A stretch of 64,000 nucleotides of DNA from Stutzerimonas xanthomarina (GCF_003935375.1 NZ_RHQM01000001.1:1-64000); one strand, 5' to 3'. Positions 18,101 through 28,905 are shown, counted from the first letter of the stretch. Program-made: numbers and translations. The notes: a model not told the origin generated them from the sequence alone.

Positions 18101-18241
18101 CTGCGGCGCCAACGGCGCGTCGCCGACACCTGGATCGATGCGATAGCTCACGCCCGACGATTTGGGCTGGCCGGCAAAGCAGTCGGCGAGGGACTCCACA
18201 GCGTGGAGCTGGTAGGGCTGTTCCTTGAATTTGAGCTTCAT
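15170..18241 (-). CDS. Type III restriction-like Res subunit (helicase plus nuclease)
   Basis: The 1023-residue product has the type III Res layout. An SF2 helicase core shows GTGKT at residues 117-121, DEPQ near 243, YSATHKTEY, and [11 protein letters not shown] as motif VI. The C-terminus carries a PD-(D/E)xK pattern, PDW followed by AETKG, expected to cut DNA. Type III Res pairs with Mod, translocates or slides after recognition, and cleaves between head-to-head sites. The mod gene lies 11 bp upstream, and GGGGGG is spaced well before the ATG at 18241. The frame is intact. Its length is within the usual range for Res proteins. Confidence 0.88.
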   Translation of the reverse strand: MKLKFKEQPYQLHAVESLADCFAGQPKSSGVSYRIDPGVGDAPLAPQQGSLAGMELQSTIASVDAGFRNAELALTQDQLLSNLQAVQRRQNLPQSAVLVNDKKTGCPINLDIEMETGTGKTYCYIRSMFELNKRYGWSKFIVVVPSIAIREGVYKSLQITAEHFLEHYGKKARFFIYNSKQLHNLESFSSDAGINVMVINVQAFAARGADQRRIYEELDDFQSRRPIDVIKANRPILFLDEPQKMEGTKTLESFSEFNPLFIVRYSATHKTEYNKIHRLDALDAYNQKLVKKIDVRGITVKNLPGTNAYLFLQGIEVSTTKAPVARVEMEIKQNSGIKRVMRKLGRNDNLYDLSGGLDQYKGYVVAEIDARIDTLSFTNGVELVAGEAVGNLDEPAMRRIQIREAVKAHFEKEMMLFSKGIKVLTLFFIDEVAKYRQYDENGEQPGEYAKVFEEEYNAYLNEVLSLEDTPYNRYLKGILVSQTHNGYFSIDKKSKRLVDPATSKKSTETDDVDAYDLILKDKERLLSFDEPVRFIFSHSALREGWDNPNVFVICTLKHSDNTISRRQEVGRGLRLSVNQNGDRMDYPATVHDINELTVVASESYREFVGALQRDISESLSARPREANEKYFAGKVLQTLSGDVEVTPQMAKQIYKYLLKNDYTDDNDQITLAYHAAKKDEQLAELPDELKPYAQQVFQLIDSVFSEAQLPHIGDGRKTKVNPLNANFERQEFQALWNKINRKAAYTVNFEADELVDKCITALNDRDEGLRVKPMQYIIERGTQKEHASFEELKRGEAFKLAQTATETYTNSVHSAVKYDLLGNLAEATQLTRRTIARILQGLNAAVFSQYRTNPEDFIARAATLINEQKATAIVEHIAYDPVAETHSSDIFTADKPQDDFSNAFEAKRHIYDYVFTDSTNERKFVEQLDASTEVVVYAKLPKSFFIPTPVGNYNPDWAIAFQEGKVKHIYFIAETKGSMSTLDLRAIEASKIACARKFFAKITSEQVRYDVVDGYGKLMELVK

Positions 18242-18252
18242 GGCAGCCCCCC

Positions 18253-20265
18253 TTACAGCGTCTTGATTTCGGTCATCGGCGACAGCAGCTTGAACAGCTG
18301 CTCGACGTTGATCTTCACGCTGTCGCTGGCAAAACCGTTATCGCGGAATACCACGCGCAGCGGCTTATGCTCGGCAATCTGTTTGACGAAGTTCTCGTCG
18401 ATGCCCTTGTCAAAACAGGCCACCAGGGCGTTCCCGTCGACGAAGAAAACCTGCTTACCGGCGATGGTTTCCTGGCTGATCGGCAGAGCCAGATCCACGC
18501 CCCAGTCCAGCAACACCTGAAACAGGAGGTCTTCGGGAGTACGGTCTTCACGGATATTGTCGACCTGACTGGAAAGCAGATCCTGGCTGATAGCATCAGG
18601 CGTGTAATAAACATCTTTCATATTGGAAGTTTCGACTTGCAGAACACGAAATCCGATATCTTTGTTCCACCCGTCCGAAACCTGACCCTTTAAGATCATA
18701 TTACCGGCACGACGTATCCTCTCCTTGGAAATCTCGGAGATGGTGGTTGGCCGCCCCAGATCAGACAAGAAGCGAATTGCATTCTGCGTAATCTTCTTTG
18801 CCGCTCCAGTTGCTACAGCCAGAGTCTCGTGTAGATCCTCTGCGATTTGAACTAGCATCCAACGACAACTGCTACCAGACGAACGATTTAGTTCCATAAC
18901 AGCGTGAGCCGTAGAGCCAGACCCCGCATAGAAATCCAAGACAATATCATCACCAGAAACTTTCATAGCCCGAAAAAAATCCGCAAGAAGAAATTCATCT
19001 TTAGGATTTGTAAACACCTTCTCACCAAATAGATCTCGCAATCTATTCGAGGCTGCCCGACCATCCACAACTCTCATGCTTGTCAGGCTTACGTACTCAG
19101 TATTCTTTAAATATGTCTTTAAGCATGGAACAGTCGACTCATCCGGACCAAAATGCACTCTATTTTCAGAAATTAATTTAATTAACTTATCTTTCGGACA
19201 GAACCAACCGCGCGATGGCTGTTTAACTTTTCTGCCTGTAACCGGATGATCTATATCGTAGACATATTGGCCGTCGTTTGGCCCTGAGATATTATCCGGA
19301 AAATACACTCCACGCTCATCCATCCAGCTATAGTGCTTGCTATCAAGAACTGGGCTAGAAGGAGGCAATCCACGGTACCAGTCGAGTGCCGCCTGATGGA
19401 TTTGCTTCCAGTCGGTGCCAAATTCTCGTTTAAAGCCATCGAAAGCTTTATATATTTCATCTAACCCTTGCTTTCGCTCAACCCAATCGCCGCTATTGAC
19501 TTGCTTATCCTTGACATAGACAACGAAATACTCATGCTGAATAGAAATATAAGACTGATCATTTTTGCTACTATTTTTCCAAACTATCTCCCCGCAAAAA
19601 TTCTGACTACCGAATACTTCGTCGCACATCTTGCGAAGATTTGAGTGTTCAACCTCATCGATCGAGATCACTACAACCCCATCTTGCCTCAGAAGATTTC
19701 TGGCAATACTTAGCCGGCTGTACATTGAACTCAGCCAAACCGAGTGAAATCGCCCGCTTGAATCCCGATTAGCTACAAGCCTATTTCCCAGTTCATCCAT
19801 CTGAAGAGAGTTATGAAAGTAATCTTCAGCTGACTCTGCAAAATTATCCCGATAGACAAAATCTTTTCCCGTGTTATAAGGGGGGTCTATATAGATCAGC
19901 TTAACCTTCCCCAGGTAACTTTCCTGCAGCAACTTAAGCGCTTCTAAATTATCACCCTCAATAAACAAGTTCTGGGTTTTTTCAAAATCAGAACTTTCAT
20001 CTCGACAAGGAAGCAATGTCTTGGCAATCGGAGCATTAGCTGCGAGCAACGCATCACGCTTACCTGGCCAACTCAGCTGATAACGCTCCTGCTGCCCCTC
20101 GATGACATACTCAGAGAGCACCTGTCTCAACATGTCGAAGTCAACAGCCTTTTTCAGCCCGCCCTTGCCATCAGTCGCTTCGGTTACGCAACTGGGAAAA
20201 AGTTGGGCCAGCTTGTCGATATTCATATCTGCCAGGTTTAGCGAATGCATTTTCAGCTTGTCCAC
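18253..20265 (-). CDS. Type III-like DNA adenine methyltransferase (Mod)
   Basis: The 670-residue product is a beta-class N6-adenine methylase: the catalytic DPPY motif (residues 127-130) comes before the AdoMet-binding FYAGSGS motif (445-451). The ~310 residues between them should be the target-recognition region. That middle part is coded by distinctly AT-rich DNA (some 60-base stretches near one-third G+C) while both ends are richer, the mosaic expected of swapped recognition domains. It would methylate one strand of an asymmetric site and guide Res, coded 11 bp downstream. The start is GTG at 20265 with AGGAC upstream; ATG at 20250 is an alternative. DUF4391 lies 43 bp upstream. Confidence 0.88.
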   Translation of the reverse strand: MDKLKMHSLNLADMNIDKLAQLFPSCVTEATDGKGGLKKAVDFDMLRQVLSEYVIEGQQERYQLSWPGKRDALLAANAPIAKTLLPCRDESSDFEKTQNLFIEGDNLEALKLLQESYLGKVKLIYIDPPYNTGKDFVYRDNFAESAEDYFHNSLQMDELGNRLVANRDSSGRFHSVWLSSMYSRLSIARNLLRQDGVVVISIDEVEHSNLRKMCDEVFGSQNFCGEIVWKNSSKNDQSYISIQHEYFVVYVKDKQVNSGDWVERKQGLDEIYKAFDGFKREFGTDWKQIHQAALDWYRGLPPSSPVLDSKHYSWMDERGVYFPDNISGPNDGQYVYDIDHPVTGRKVKQPSRGWFCPKDKLIKLISENRVHFGPDESTVPCLKTYLKNTEYVSLTSMRVVDGRAASNRLRDLFGEKVFTNPKDEFLLADFFRAMKVSGDDIVLDFYAGSGSTAHAVMELNRSSGSSCRWMLVQIAEDLHETLAVATGAAKKITQNAIRFLSDLGRPTTISEISKERIRRAGNMILKGQVSDGWNKDIGFRVLQVETSNMKDVYYTPDAISQDLLSSQVDNIREDRTPEDLLFQVLLDWGVDLALPISQETIAGKQVFFVDGNALVACFDKGIDENFVKQIAEHKPLRVVFRDNGFASDSVKINVEQLFKLLSPMTEIKTL

Positions 20266-20308
20266 GGGACGTCCTGTATATCTCTAGTAATTAATTACCA
20301 ACTGGAGT

Positions 20309-20983
20309 CTATGCACTCAGTTGATCGATTTCATTTTTCAGTTCCCGCAACTGGGCATTAAGCGCCACCTTGCGGTTGAACTGCTTTTCCTTGTGCAAGC
20401 GAGCTTCCAGCTTTTTGTACTCGCTCTGCCGGCCACGCAGTCGGGCTAGACGCTCCAACTGCTCGAGCAAGCTTTCGCCAACTCGGGCGGCTTGCGGTAG
20501 CAGGCTACGCAGCAGCTGTTCGTAAAGCCCCTGAAGATCCAGCGCCATAGGCAAGGGCTGTCGCTCAGTGGCATCTGGCAGCCAAGAACCAGCAAGATAG
20601 TCATCGAGCACCCACTTGCCTGCCTCGGCCTGGCTGGGACGTTTAAAGGCCGCCACCATGCGGGTCTGCTGATCTCGGTGCAGCTGATAAATGATCGGCA
20701 GCGGAATGGCTCGATCAATCGCACGCAAGACTTCGCCGTCCAGCTCCGCGCCTTTGAGCTCGATGTTGAAAATCTGAATCTCCGGCACCTCCGGCCGCGC
20801 CGACAGGTTAAGGGTCTCCGGCGCCAGCTTGTAGGCCCAGGTTATTTGCTCGATCTGAGCGACAAACTTTTCACGCAGAGCGCTGCCGATCTGGCCGTGC
20901 TCATAAATCTTGGTTTTCGGCACCGGACGGCCAACTCTGGCCTGGCCGGGAAATGCGAACAAAGCTGGCGCGGGCCGAGTCAT
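20309..20983 (-). CDS. DUF4391 family protein
   Basis: A 224-residue protein resembling DUF4391, a family found beside type III-like Mod/Res genes and large helicases. Its activity is not known to me. The C-terminal ~60 residues form a Leu/Arg/Lys-rich coiled coil (YKKLEARLHKEKQFNRK); the N-terminus is a mixed alpha/beta domain with no catalytic motif that I can name. The start overlaps the stop of the helicase gene upstream (ATGA at 20980-20983), so the two products are made together. Neighbourhood suggests an accessory of the modification/restriction complex, perhaps regulating the helicase. Confidence 0.72.
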   Translation of the reverse strand: MTRPAPALFAFPGQARVGRPVPKTKIYEHGQIGSALREKFVAQIEQITWAYKLAPETLNLSARPEVPEIQIFNIELKGAELDGEVLRAIDRAIPLPIIYQLHRDQQTRMVAAFKRPSQAEAGKWVLDDYLAGSWLPDATERQPLPMALDLQGLYEQLLRSLLPQAARVGESLLEQLERLARLRGRQSEYKKLEARLHKEKQFNRKVALNAQLRELKNEIDQLSA

Positions 20984-23900
20984 GCCACATCCTGAATGAC
21001 GATGAAGGTGATCAGCTCGAAGTCGTCCAGTCCGGCAATGGTATCCACCAACGCGGTGGTCTTACCGCCACTAAACAAGCTGTCGATGTCCTTCTCTGCC
21101 TTCACTTCAATCATCGAGTGAATGGCCTGATCCAGCAGGTTGGAATGAGCCTGCATATTGCGGCCATCGTCGGTGACCTGATTGAAGCGCTGGTAGGCCT
21201 CTCTGATCGGTTGGCACTCCCCCTTGCAGGCGATGCGAGCCAGATCGAGCAATCGCTTGGCCTCGCTGTAGTCACTGATCACCTGACCCTGGTTGTCGAT
21301 GTAGATCAGATAGTGGGGATAGAGGCGGTTCTGCTGGTTAATGTCGACGCCATGGTTGCGATTCCGCAGGGTGAAGATCACGCCCGGCAGCAAACCCAGT
21401 TCCGGCTGTGCCGGCACCACGGCGTGCAGGCCGTTGGGCAGATGGCTCAACTCGCCGTGCTGCTTGATGTAGTTGAGCAGATCCATGCGGAAGTCATTGA
21501 GGCCGAGGTCGGTGATGGAGACCCCGGTCTTTAAGTCCTCCATCTCGATCACTTCATCCTGCAGGCGGCGCAGCTGTTCCTTGCGGTAAGCCACGTCGTT
21601 GGCCTGAGCATTGAGCACGTTGTCGTCGCCGGTCGCAGTGACGTCGGCGATCATCATGCGGTTTTCTACCCGCTCCTTAAGATTGATGTATTCGTCCAGG
21701 CTGATATCCGGCCAGTAGTTGACCAACTGAATGCTGCTGTTCTGCGAGCCGATCCGATCCACCCGGCCAAAGCGCTGAATGATCCGTACCGGGTTCCAGT
21801 GGATGTCGTAGTTGATCAGGTAATCGCAATCCTGAAGGTTCTGGCCCTCGGAAATGCAATCGGTGCCGATCAGAATGTCGATCTCGCGCGGCTCATCCGG
21901 GTAGATCGCAGCCTTCTCCTTGGAGCGTGGCGAGAACAGGGTCAAGAGGCCCTGGAAGTCATAGCTCTGCCGGCTACCCGGGATATTGCCAAGGGTAGAC
22001 TTTGGCCCATCGCTGCCGGTGACTTTGCCGGTGTGCACCTGGTAGCTGCGCTGCAGGTAGTCGGCCAGGTTGTCGTACAGGTAGTTGGCGGTATCGGCAA
22101 AGGCGGTGAAGATCAGCACCTTCTTGTTGCCGGGGTTGATTGGAGAGGAAATCTTGCTGGCGATCTGGGTTTTCAGGTGCTGCAACTTGGCATCGTCAGC
22201 CGGGGTAACCTTGGACATTTCGCCCAACAGCTCGTCGATGAACAGCAGGTCGGCCTGTAGATCCTGCTCCCATGAGGGCAGGTCCATATCCTCCAGACTG
22301 ATCTGAATTTTTTTTCCGATGCTGATGTCGCCAGGCATCGGCCAGTTGTCCTCATCGAAGTCAGCCTCTTCAAAGGCCTCACTGACGTCGGCAAAACCCG
22401 TTGCCTGGCCGGTTTTGTTGAACTGGGCAATCTTATCCAGGGCGCTGCGATGGCTGGCCTGCAGACTTTGCAGGGTCAGGCGGAAAGCCTCCACCGAGCT
22501 CTCCAGACGCTTGAGCAAATTGGTGGTCATCAACGCCTGCAGGCTCTTCTCCCGATCAACCTGCTTGAGCTTGCCTCGCCCACCTTCCACCTGGGTATCG
22601 TACTGCTCCTCGTACTTCTTCAGCCGGCTGGGCAGGATGTAGCTCACCGGCGCATACACGGCGAGCTTGAGCAAAGACAGGTGATTGAAAATCTCGTTGA
22701 AGCCAATGACATCGTCGCGCTGAGTCAGCGGGCAATGGAATGACATCGGCTTGCGCCGCTCCGGGAAACGGCCAATGTCGGCAGTGTTGTAGAAGGTTTC
22801 GATGTGCCGACGCGAACGAGCAATGGTTACGCTGTCCAGCAGCTCGAAGAAGTCGAAATCCAGGCTGTTGAGAATGGCCGCCGCTGTGCGCTTCTCTGGC
22901 GGCAAATTGGCCCAAGCATTGAACGCCGCCTGAGCGCGGCGAAATATGCTGTCGATGTCTTTCTCGGTACGCAGCTTGTCATTGAGGTTGTTGCTGTCAC
23001 CCTCGTAAGCCAAGGCCAGCTGGTTACGCAAATCGCTGAAACGGTTGTTGACTGGAGTCGCCGAGAGCATCAGCACCTTGGTCTTCACCCCCTGACGGAT
23101 AACTTGGTTCATCAGGCGCTGGTAACGGGTTTCCTTGTCCTTGTAGAGGTCGTTATTGCGGAAGTTGTGCGACTCGTCGATCACCACCAGGTCATAGTTG
23201 CCCCAGTTGACCCGATCCAGCGGCATACCCAGCGAGGTGCCACGGCTGCGGCTCAGGTCGGTGTGACACAGCACGTCGTAGGCAAAGCGATCCTTGGCGA
23301 GGATGTTGGTCTTGAGGTTCTGGTTGTAGGTCAACCAGTTGTCGGCCAGCTTCTTTGGGCAGAGCACCAGAACAGATTTGTTGCGCAGCTCGTAGTACTT
23401 GATCACCGCCAACGCGGTGAAGGTCTTACCCAAGCCCACGCTGTCGGCAAGGATGCAACCGCTGTAGGTTTCCAGCTTGTTGATCAGGCCGGTGGCCGCG
23501 TCGCGCTGGAAGTTGAATAGCTTGTTCCAGATCACCGTGTCCTGATAGCCGGTACGGTCGTTGGGCAACACGTCCTCGCTCACATCCTCCAGAAACTCGC
23601 GGAAGATGTTGTAGAGCATTAGGAAGTAGATGCGCTCGGGAGCGTTCTCCTGATACACCGAGGCAATGTGATCACAGAGCCGGGCGGTGACGTCTTCCAG
23701 CTTTTCCTGGTCGTTCCAGATCTGCTCGAACAAGTTGAGGAACATGCCCGTATGAGCTGGCTCATCGAAGCGGGTGACGATGTTGGAAAGCGCGTTACCC
23801 TTCTGGTAGCCCAAGTCGACCGCCGTGAACCCTTGCACCGGCATGTAGACGGACTCTGAGCTTGGCGCACGCACCCCAATGAACGGCTGCATGGGTGCGT

Positions 23901-24270
23901 GGCCACGGTTGGAGCGGAAAGTAGCCTTGCGACGGATCCAGTCGGCACACTCCCTGGCAATGGCTTTCTGGGTAAGCTTGTTCTTCAGTTGGATCTCGAA
24001 CTCGCTTCCAGTCAGACTGCGCTCACGCTCGGCCTTGGGTATGTGGAACTCGCGCTGCTCCTTCTTCAGCTTGTCCGTCGCCTCGTTGGGCACGAAGGTA
24101 GGCGAGGTGAAGATGAACTCCAGGGAGTCGATGCTTTCAAGTTCTCGCTTAAGCGCCACGTAGGCGTATATAGAGAAGCAGGACGCGGCGATCTTCAACT
24201 TGGCGCCCGGCTTGAGCGTATCCTTGAGACTCTCACCTAGCAGCGAATTGATGTTGTCGATCAGTTCCAT
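20980..24270 (-). CDS. SNF2-type helicase with PLD-like N-terminal region
   Basis: The 1096-residue product opens with a domain resembling the catalytically degenerate PLD-like heads seen in this helicase family (residues ~1-180) and continues as an SF2/SNF2 motor: ADSVGLGKT at 275-283, DESHNF near 370, SATPVNNR near 402, and QRFGRVDRIGS near 860 as motif VI. A long insertion between the two RecA lobes is typical of RapA/SNF2 relatives. It probably moves along DNA or strips proteins from it. It is the first gene of the island operon next to the tRNA-Pro; AGGG sits about 9 bases before the ATG at 24270. Downstream overlap with DUF4391 and short gaps to mod and res tie it to the restriction-like module. 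Confidence 0.82.
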   Translation of the reverse strand: MELIDNINSLLGESLKDTLKPGAKLKIAASCFSIYAYVALKRELESIDSLEFIFTSPTFVPNEATDKLKKEQREFHIPKAERERSLTGSEFEIQLKNKLTQKAIARECADWIRRKATFRSNRGHAPMQPFIGVRAPSSESVYMPVQGFTAVDLGYQKGNALSNIVTRFDEPAHTGMFLNLFEQIWNDQEKLEDVTARLCDHIASVYQENAPERIYFLMLYNIFREFLEDVSEDVLPNDRTGYQDTVIWNKLFNFQRDAATGLINKLETYSGCILADSVGLGKTFTALAVIKYYELRNKSVLVLCPKKLADNWLTYNQNLKTNILAKDRFAYDVLCHTDLSRSRGTSLGMPLDRVNWGNYDLVVIDESHNFRNNDLYKDKETRYQRLMNQVIRQGVKTKVLMLSATPVNNRFSDLRNQLALAYEGDSNNLNDKLRTEKDIDSIFRRAQAAFNAWANLPPEKRTAAAILNSLDFDFFELLDSVTIARSRRHIETFYNTADIGRFPERRKPMSFHCPLTQRDDVIGFNEIFNHLSLLKLAVYAPVSYILPSRLKKYEEQYDTQVEGGRGKLKQVDREKSLQALMTTNLLKRLESSVEAFRLTLQSLQASHRSALDKIAQFNKTGQATGFADVSEAFEEADFDEDNWPMPGDISIGKKIQISLEDMDLPSWEQDLQADLLFIDELLGEMSKVTPADDAKLQHLKTQIASKISSPINPGNKKVLIFTAFADTANYLYDNLADYLQRSYQVHTGKVTGSDGPKSTLGNIPGSRQSYDFQGLLTLFSPRSKEKAAIYPDEPREIDILIGTDCISEGQNLQDCDYLINYDIHWNPVRIIQRFGRVDRIGSQNSSIQLVNYWPDISLDEYINLKERVENRMMIADVTATGDDNVLNAQANDVAYRKEQLRRLQDEVIEMEDLKTGVSITDLGLNDFRMDLLNYIKQHGELSHLPNGLHAVVPAQPELGLLPGVIFTLRNRNHGVDINQQNRLYPHYLIYIDNQGQVISDYSEAKRLLDLARIACKGECQPIREAYQRFNQVTDDGRNMQAHSNLLDQAIHSMIEVKAEKDIDSLFSGGKTTALVDTIAGLDDFELITFIVIQDVA

Positions 24271-24450
24271 GATGCCGTCGCCCTCTGCTTGCTAATCAGA
24301 GCCGACATCCGCCCTCGTCCAGGCACGCGAATACCACTCCGTTGTTTGGATTGATCCTAATCCCCCAGAACTGAGAAGCCAATCTCAATTGGCAACCAAT
24401 TGGCAACCAGGACAGCCGTTTTCAGATTAGTCAGAAAAAACATCGGGCAT
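24271..24450. other. Island leader region with a tandem 11-bp repeat
   Basis: This stretch between the first island gene and the tRNA terminator has no plausible gene. It holds two head-to-tail copies of CAATTGGCAAC at 24386-24407, about 115 bp before the helicase start. It should contain the promoter of the seven-gene unit; the repeats could be an operator or a leftover of the integration site. I could not pick out a clear -35/-10 pair. Confidence 0.4.
24386..24407. repeat. Direct repeat, two copies of an 11-bp unit
   Basis: CAATTGGCAAC is repeated exactly and without a spacer, with one helical turn between copies. The position upstream of the island's first gene is consistent with a regulator site; an att-site remnant is the other option. 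Confidence 0.6.
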
Positions 24451-24485
24451 AAAAAAATCCAGCCACCGCTAAGTGGCTGGATTTT
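24451..24485 (-). terminator. Rho-independent terminator of tRNA-Pro(GGG)
   Basis: A perfect 13-bp stem (AAAATCCAGCCAC, loop of 6, complement) is followed on the minus strand by a run of seven T. It lies 12 bases after the tRNA 3' end and also separates the tRNA from the island operon. Confidence 0.85.
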
Positions 24486-24496
24486 CTAGGGTTTTT

Positions 24497-24574
<78 letters not shown>

Positions 24575-24658
24575 CTGACGCCAACAGCACTGCTGAAAGC
24601 GGATCGAACTATACATTAAGCGTATGAAAATGTGAAAGTTTTTTAGATACCAGATCGA

Positions 24659-25015
24659 CTATTTCCTCAGCACCTGAAGAACTTCTTCCAACTCCGATAT
24701 CATCTGCCGAATGAGCTGCTTGTACTGAGTGGTGTCGTCGCGCGCTTCGTCGCCAGACATGCGCTGTCTGGCGCCACCGATGGTGAAGCCTTGATCGTAC
24801 AGCAGCGCACGAATCTGACGAATCATCAGGACATCCTGCCGCTGGTAGTAGCGCCGGTTGCCGCGCCGCTTAACCGGATTGAGCTGAGGGAACTCCTGCT
24901 CCCAGTAACGCAGCACGTGAGGCTTGACCGCACAAAGCTCGCTCACCTCACCAATGGTGAAATAGCGCTTGCCGGGGATCGACGGAAGCTCGTCGTTATG
25001 ACTTGGTTCCAGCAT
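24659..25015 (-). CDS. MerR-family transcriptional regulator
   Basis: The 118-residue protein has the N-terminal winged helix-turn-helix of the MerR family ([20 protein letters not shown], then WEQEFPQL and the R-R-YYQRQD wing), followed by a helix that would dimerise. No metal-binding Cys pair is visible at the C-terminus, so its signal is unknown. It overlaps ihfA by 20 bases and closes the pheST-ihfA cluster, an arrangement found throughout Pseudomonas. Confidence 0.9.
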   Translation of the reverse strand: MLEPSHNDELPSIPGKRYFTIGEVSELCAVKPHVLRYWEQEFPQLNPVKRRGNRRYYQRQDVLMIRQIRALLYDQGFTIGGARQRMSGDEARDDTTQYKQLIRQMISELEEVLQVLRK

Positions 25016-25298
25016 AGGCCTCGACTCTCGCTTTGAGTTTCTGCCCTGGACGGAACGTCACCACGCGACGCGCCGTGATAGGTATCTCCTCACCTGTTTT
25101 CGGATTGCGACCCGGCCGCTGACGCTTATCGCGCAGGTCGAAGTTGCCGAACCCGGACAACTTGACCTGCTCGTTATGCTCGAGCGCCTGACGGATCTCC
25201 TCGAAAAACAGCTCCACCAACTCCTTGGCCTCGCGCTTATTCAAGCCCAGCTCTTCATATAGACGTTCCGCCATTTCAGCTTTCGTCAGAGCCCCCAT
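24996..25298 (-). CDS. ihfA: Integration host factor subunit alpha
   Basis: The 100-residue protein matches IHF-alpha in length and sequence: [20 protein letters not shown] start, the [10 protein letters not shown] arm base, and the beta-ribbon tip [12 protein letters not shown] with the intercalating Pro. IHF is a heterodimer with IhfB that bends DNA sharply at specific sites and takes part in recombination, replication and sigma-54 promoter activation. It follows pheT by 3 bp, the standard location, and overlaps merR downstream. Confidence 0.97.
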   Translation of the reverse strand: MGALTKAEMAERLYEELGLNKREAKELVELFFEEIRQALEHNEQVKLSGFGNFDLRDKRQRPGRNPKTGEEIPITARRVVTFRPGQKLKARVEAYAGTKS

Positions 25299-25301
25299 AC
25301 G

Positions 25302-27680
25302 CTATTTCCTTAACGTGGCGTTGAACCTTTCTTCCAGGGAGGTGAGGATTTTCTGCATCGCACCATTCACCTCATCGTCGTTTAGAGTGCGCGATGGGTG
25401 CTGCCAGGTCAAGCCGACTGCCATACTTTTGCTAAGGGGATCAATACCTTTCCCCTGATAGACATCAAATAGCTTGAGGTCTGTCAGATTCTCGCCCGCA
25501 GCATCACGAATGCAACTCAGGATATCTTCGGCCGCGATCTCCCGCCCGACCAGCACAGCAAGGTCACGCCGAACTTCCGGGAATCGCGACAGCTCCGTGA
25601 AGGAAGGCATCCGCCCCTCGGCAATCTCGCTAAGCTTCAACTCGAACATGTAGACCGGCTGATCGATACCCAAGGTGCTTGCCAGCTCAGGATGGAGACT
25701 CCCAACGAATCCGACCAATCGGCCGTCGCGCTCGATACGCGCGGTCTGCCCCGGGTGCAGTGCCGGATGTTCTCCCGCAACGAAACGATAGACGCCAGCA
25801 TTTCCGGCAAAAGCAAGCAGCGCCTCGACATCTGCCTTGATGTCGTAAAAGTCCACCGCCTCGCGCGAGTTCGTCCAACCCTCTGGCTGACGGCTCCCGG
25901 TTAACACGCCAGCCAGCACGCTTTCCTGCTCAAGCTCTTTTAACTGACCAACAAAGCGCAACCCCGCCTCGAACAGGCGCACGCGTGGTTGCTGCCGGTT
26001 GAGGTTGTACTGCAGCGCCTTGACCAGCCCCGGCCAAAGCGATGCGCGCATGGCCGCCATATCAGCGGAGATCGGGTTGGCAAGCTGCAACGGCTTCATG
26101 TCAGGACTGAACAGCTCGAACAGCTTGGGATCGATGAAGCTGTAAGTGATCGCCTCCTGATATCCGCGGGCGACCAGTAAACGCCGAAGCAAAGGAAGCT
26201 CGGCACGAGCCTCGGGCTTTGCCTCAGGTGCAAGCCGGGCCTGCGGATAACGCACGGGCAAGCGGTCATAACCATACAGCCGACCCAGCTCTTCGATCAG
26301 ATCGACCTCAAGACTGATATCGAAGCGGTGACTCGGAACACCGACTTGCCAGCGACCTTTAGCCTCTTCGATAACCACCAAGCCCAAGGATGTCAGCAGG
26401 CGCACCACTTCGGCGCCATCCATTTCCAGCCCCAGCATCTGGTTGATGCGCTCAGCGCGCAAAGTTACTGGAGCGACTTTCGGCAAGTCGTCTTCGCTGA
26501 CCACCTCAATGATCGGCCCCGCCTCGCCGCCAACGATATCCAGTAACAGACTCGTTGCACGCTCCATTGCCTGACGGGCGAGCTGCGAGTCGACGCCCCG
26601 CTCGTAGCGATGGGACGCATCGGTGTGCAAACCGTAGGAACGAGCTTTGCCGGCCAACGCAATGGTGTCGAAAAAGGCACTTTCGAGGAAGATATTCTGG
26701 GTAGCGGTGCTTACGCCGCTGTGGTCTCCACCCATGACACCCGCGATGGCAAGAGCGCGCTGATGGTCTGCAATAACGAGCGTATCCGCACGCAGAGTGA
26801 TCTCCTGACCGTCGAGCAATACGAGTTTTTCGCCCTCTTCAGCCATTCGAACCCGAATACCGCCTTTGATCTCGGCAAGATCGAAGGCATGCAGGGGCTG
26901 ACCCAGTTCGAGCATTACGTAGTTGGTTACATCGACGATGGCATCAATGCTCCGGATATCGGAGCGGCGCAGACGCTCAACCATCCAAAGCGGCGTCGGG
27001 CGCGACAGATCAACATTACGGACAACACGCCCGAGATAACGCGGGCATGCCTTGGGAGCCAGGACCTCGACTGGACGTGTGTCGTCATGATGCAAAGGCG
27101 CCACGGCGAATTGCACCGGACTGACCAGTGAGCCATAAATCGCACCAACTTCACGAGCCAAGCCAGCGATGGAGAGGCAGTCACCACGGTTTGGGGTCAA
27201 ACCGATTTCGATACTTGCATCGTCAAGACCGAGATACTCACGAAAATCAGTACCGACCGGCGCATCGCCGGCCAGCTCCATCAGTCCGCTATCGTCACTC
27301 CCCACCTGCAGCTCGGTTTCCGAGCAAAGCATGCCATTGGATTCGATACCGCGGAGCTTGGCCTTCTTGATCTTGAAGTCGCCCGGCAATTGAGCACCGA
27401 TCATTGCAAACGGAATCTTCAGGCCAGGCCGCACGTTCGGGGCTCCGCAGACGACCTGAAAGGTTTCACTTCCATTGCTGACCTGACAGACCCGAAGCTT
27501 GTCGGCATCAGGATGCTGCACGGTCTCAAGGACCTCACCAACAACCACACCGCTGAAGCTGCCAGCAACGGGGGCAACAGCATCCACCTCAAGCCCGACC
27601 ATGGACAGCCGAGCGACCAGCTCCTCGCGGGAGACCTGCGGATTTACCCAGCTCCGCAGCCATTGTTCACTGAATTTCAT
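25302..27680 (-). CDS. pheT: Phenylalanyl-tRNA synthetase beta subunit
   Basis: The 792-residue protein shows the PheT order: N-terminal OB-fold tRNA-binding domain (residues ~40-150, VVVGEVLETVQHPDADKL), B3/B4 editing domain (~210-370), B5, core catalytic-like domain with PVRYPQARL, and a C-terminal anticodon-binding ferredoxin fold (FPEVRRDLAVLV). It forms the alpha2-beta2 enzyme that charges tRNA-Phe and corrects mischarged Tyr. It lies 36 bp downstream of pheS and just before ihfA. Length is usual. Confidence 0.97.
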   Translation of the reverse strand: MKFSEQWLRSWVNPQVSREELVARLSMVGLEVDAVAPVAGSFSGVVVGEVLETVQHPDADKLRVCQVSNGSETFQVVCGAPNVRPGLKIPFAMIGAQLPGDFKIKKAKLRGIESNGMLCSETELQVGSDDSGLMELAGDAPVGTDFREYLGLDDASIEIGLTPNRGDCLSIAGLAREVGAIYGSLVSPVQFAVAPLHHDDTRPVEVLAPKACPRYLGRVVRNVDLSRPTPLWMVERLRRSDIRSIDAIVDVTNYVMLELGQPLHAFDLAEIKGGIRVRMAEEGEKLVLLDGQEITLRADTLVIADHQRALAIAGVMGGDHSGVSTATQNIFLESAFFDTIALAGKARSYGLHTDASHRYERGVDSQLARQAMERATSLLLDIVGGEAGPIIEVVSEDDLPKVAPVTLRAERINQMLGLEMDGAEVVRLLTSLGLVVIEEAKGRWQVGVPSHRFDISLEVDLIEELGRLYGYDRLPVRYPQARLAPEAKPEARAELPLLRRLLVARGYQEAITYSFIDPKLFELFSPDMKPLQLANPISADMAAMRASLWPGLVKALQYNLNRQQPRVRLFEAGLRFVGQLKELEQESVLAGVLTGSRQPEGWTNSREAVDFYDIKADVEALLAFAGNAGVYRFVAGEHPALHPGQTARIERDGRLVGFVGSLHPELASTLGIDQPVYMFELKLSEIAEGRMPSFTELSRFPEVRRDLAVLVGREIAAEDILSCIRDAAGENLTDLKLFDVYQGKGIDPLSKSMAVGLTWQHPSRTLNDDEVNGAMQKILTSLEERFNATLRK

Positions 27681-27716
27681 CCTGTTCTCCTAATAGTTCG
27701 TTGACGGGCGGCGGTA

Positions 27717-28781
<1,065 letters not shown>

Positions 28782-28830
28782 TTATTGGTCGCCGCCATAC
28801 GCATTTTTGCAAAAGCCCCTTCCAGATACG

Positions 28831-28866
28831 AAATAGGGGAAGAGCACAAGGCTCTTCCCCTATTGA
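28831..28866 (-). terminator. Strong hairpin between rplT and pheS
   Basis: AATAGGGGAAGAGC at one side pairs perfectly with GCTCTTCCCCTATT across a 5-base loop (14-bp stem). The T-run after it is short, so it may be an inefficient terminator, a partial attenuator or a processing site that lowers pheST expression relative to the ribosomal protein genes. Confidence 0.6.
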
Positions 28867-28905
28867 TGACGTTGCAACGAACCCGAGAGTCCGGATTGTC
28901 GGGGC

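Noticed and set aside
17015..18520. A 501-codon open frame on the plus strand
   Set aside because: It is antisense to Res and part of Mod, whose motifs are intact; the translation has low-complexity Leu/Val/Gln character with no recognised motif.
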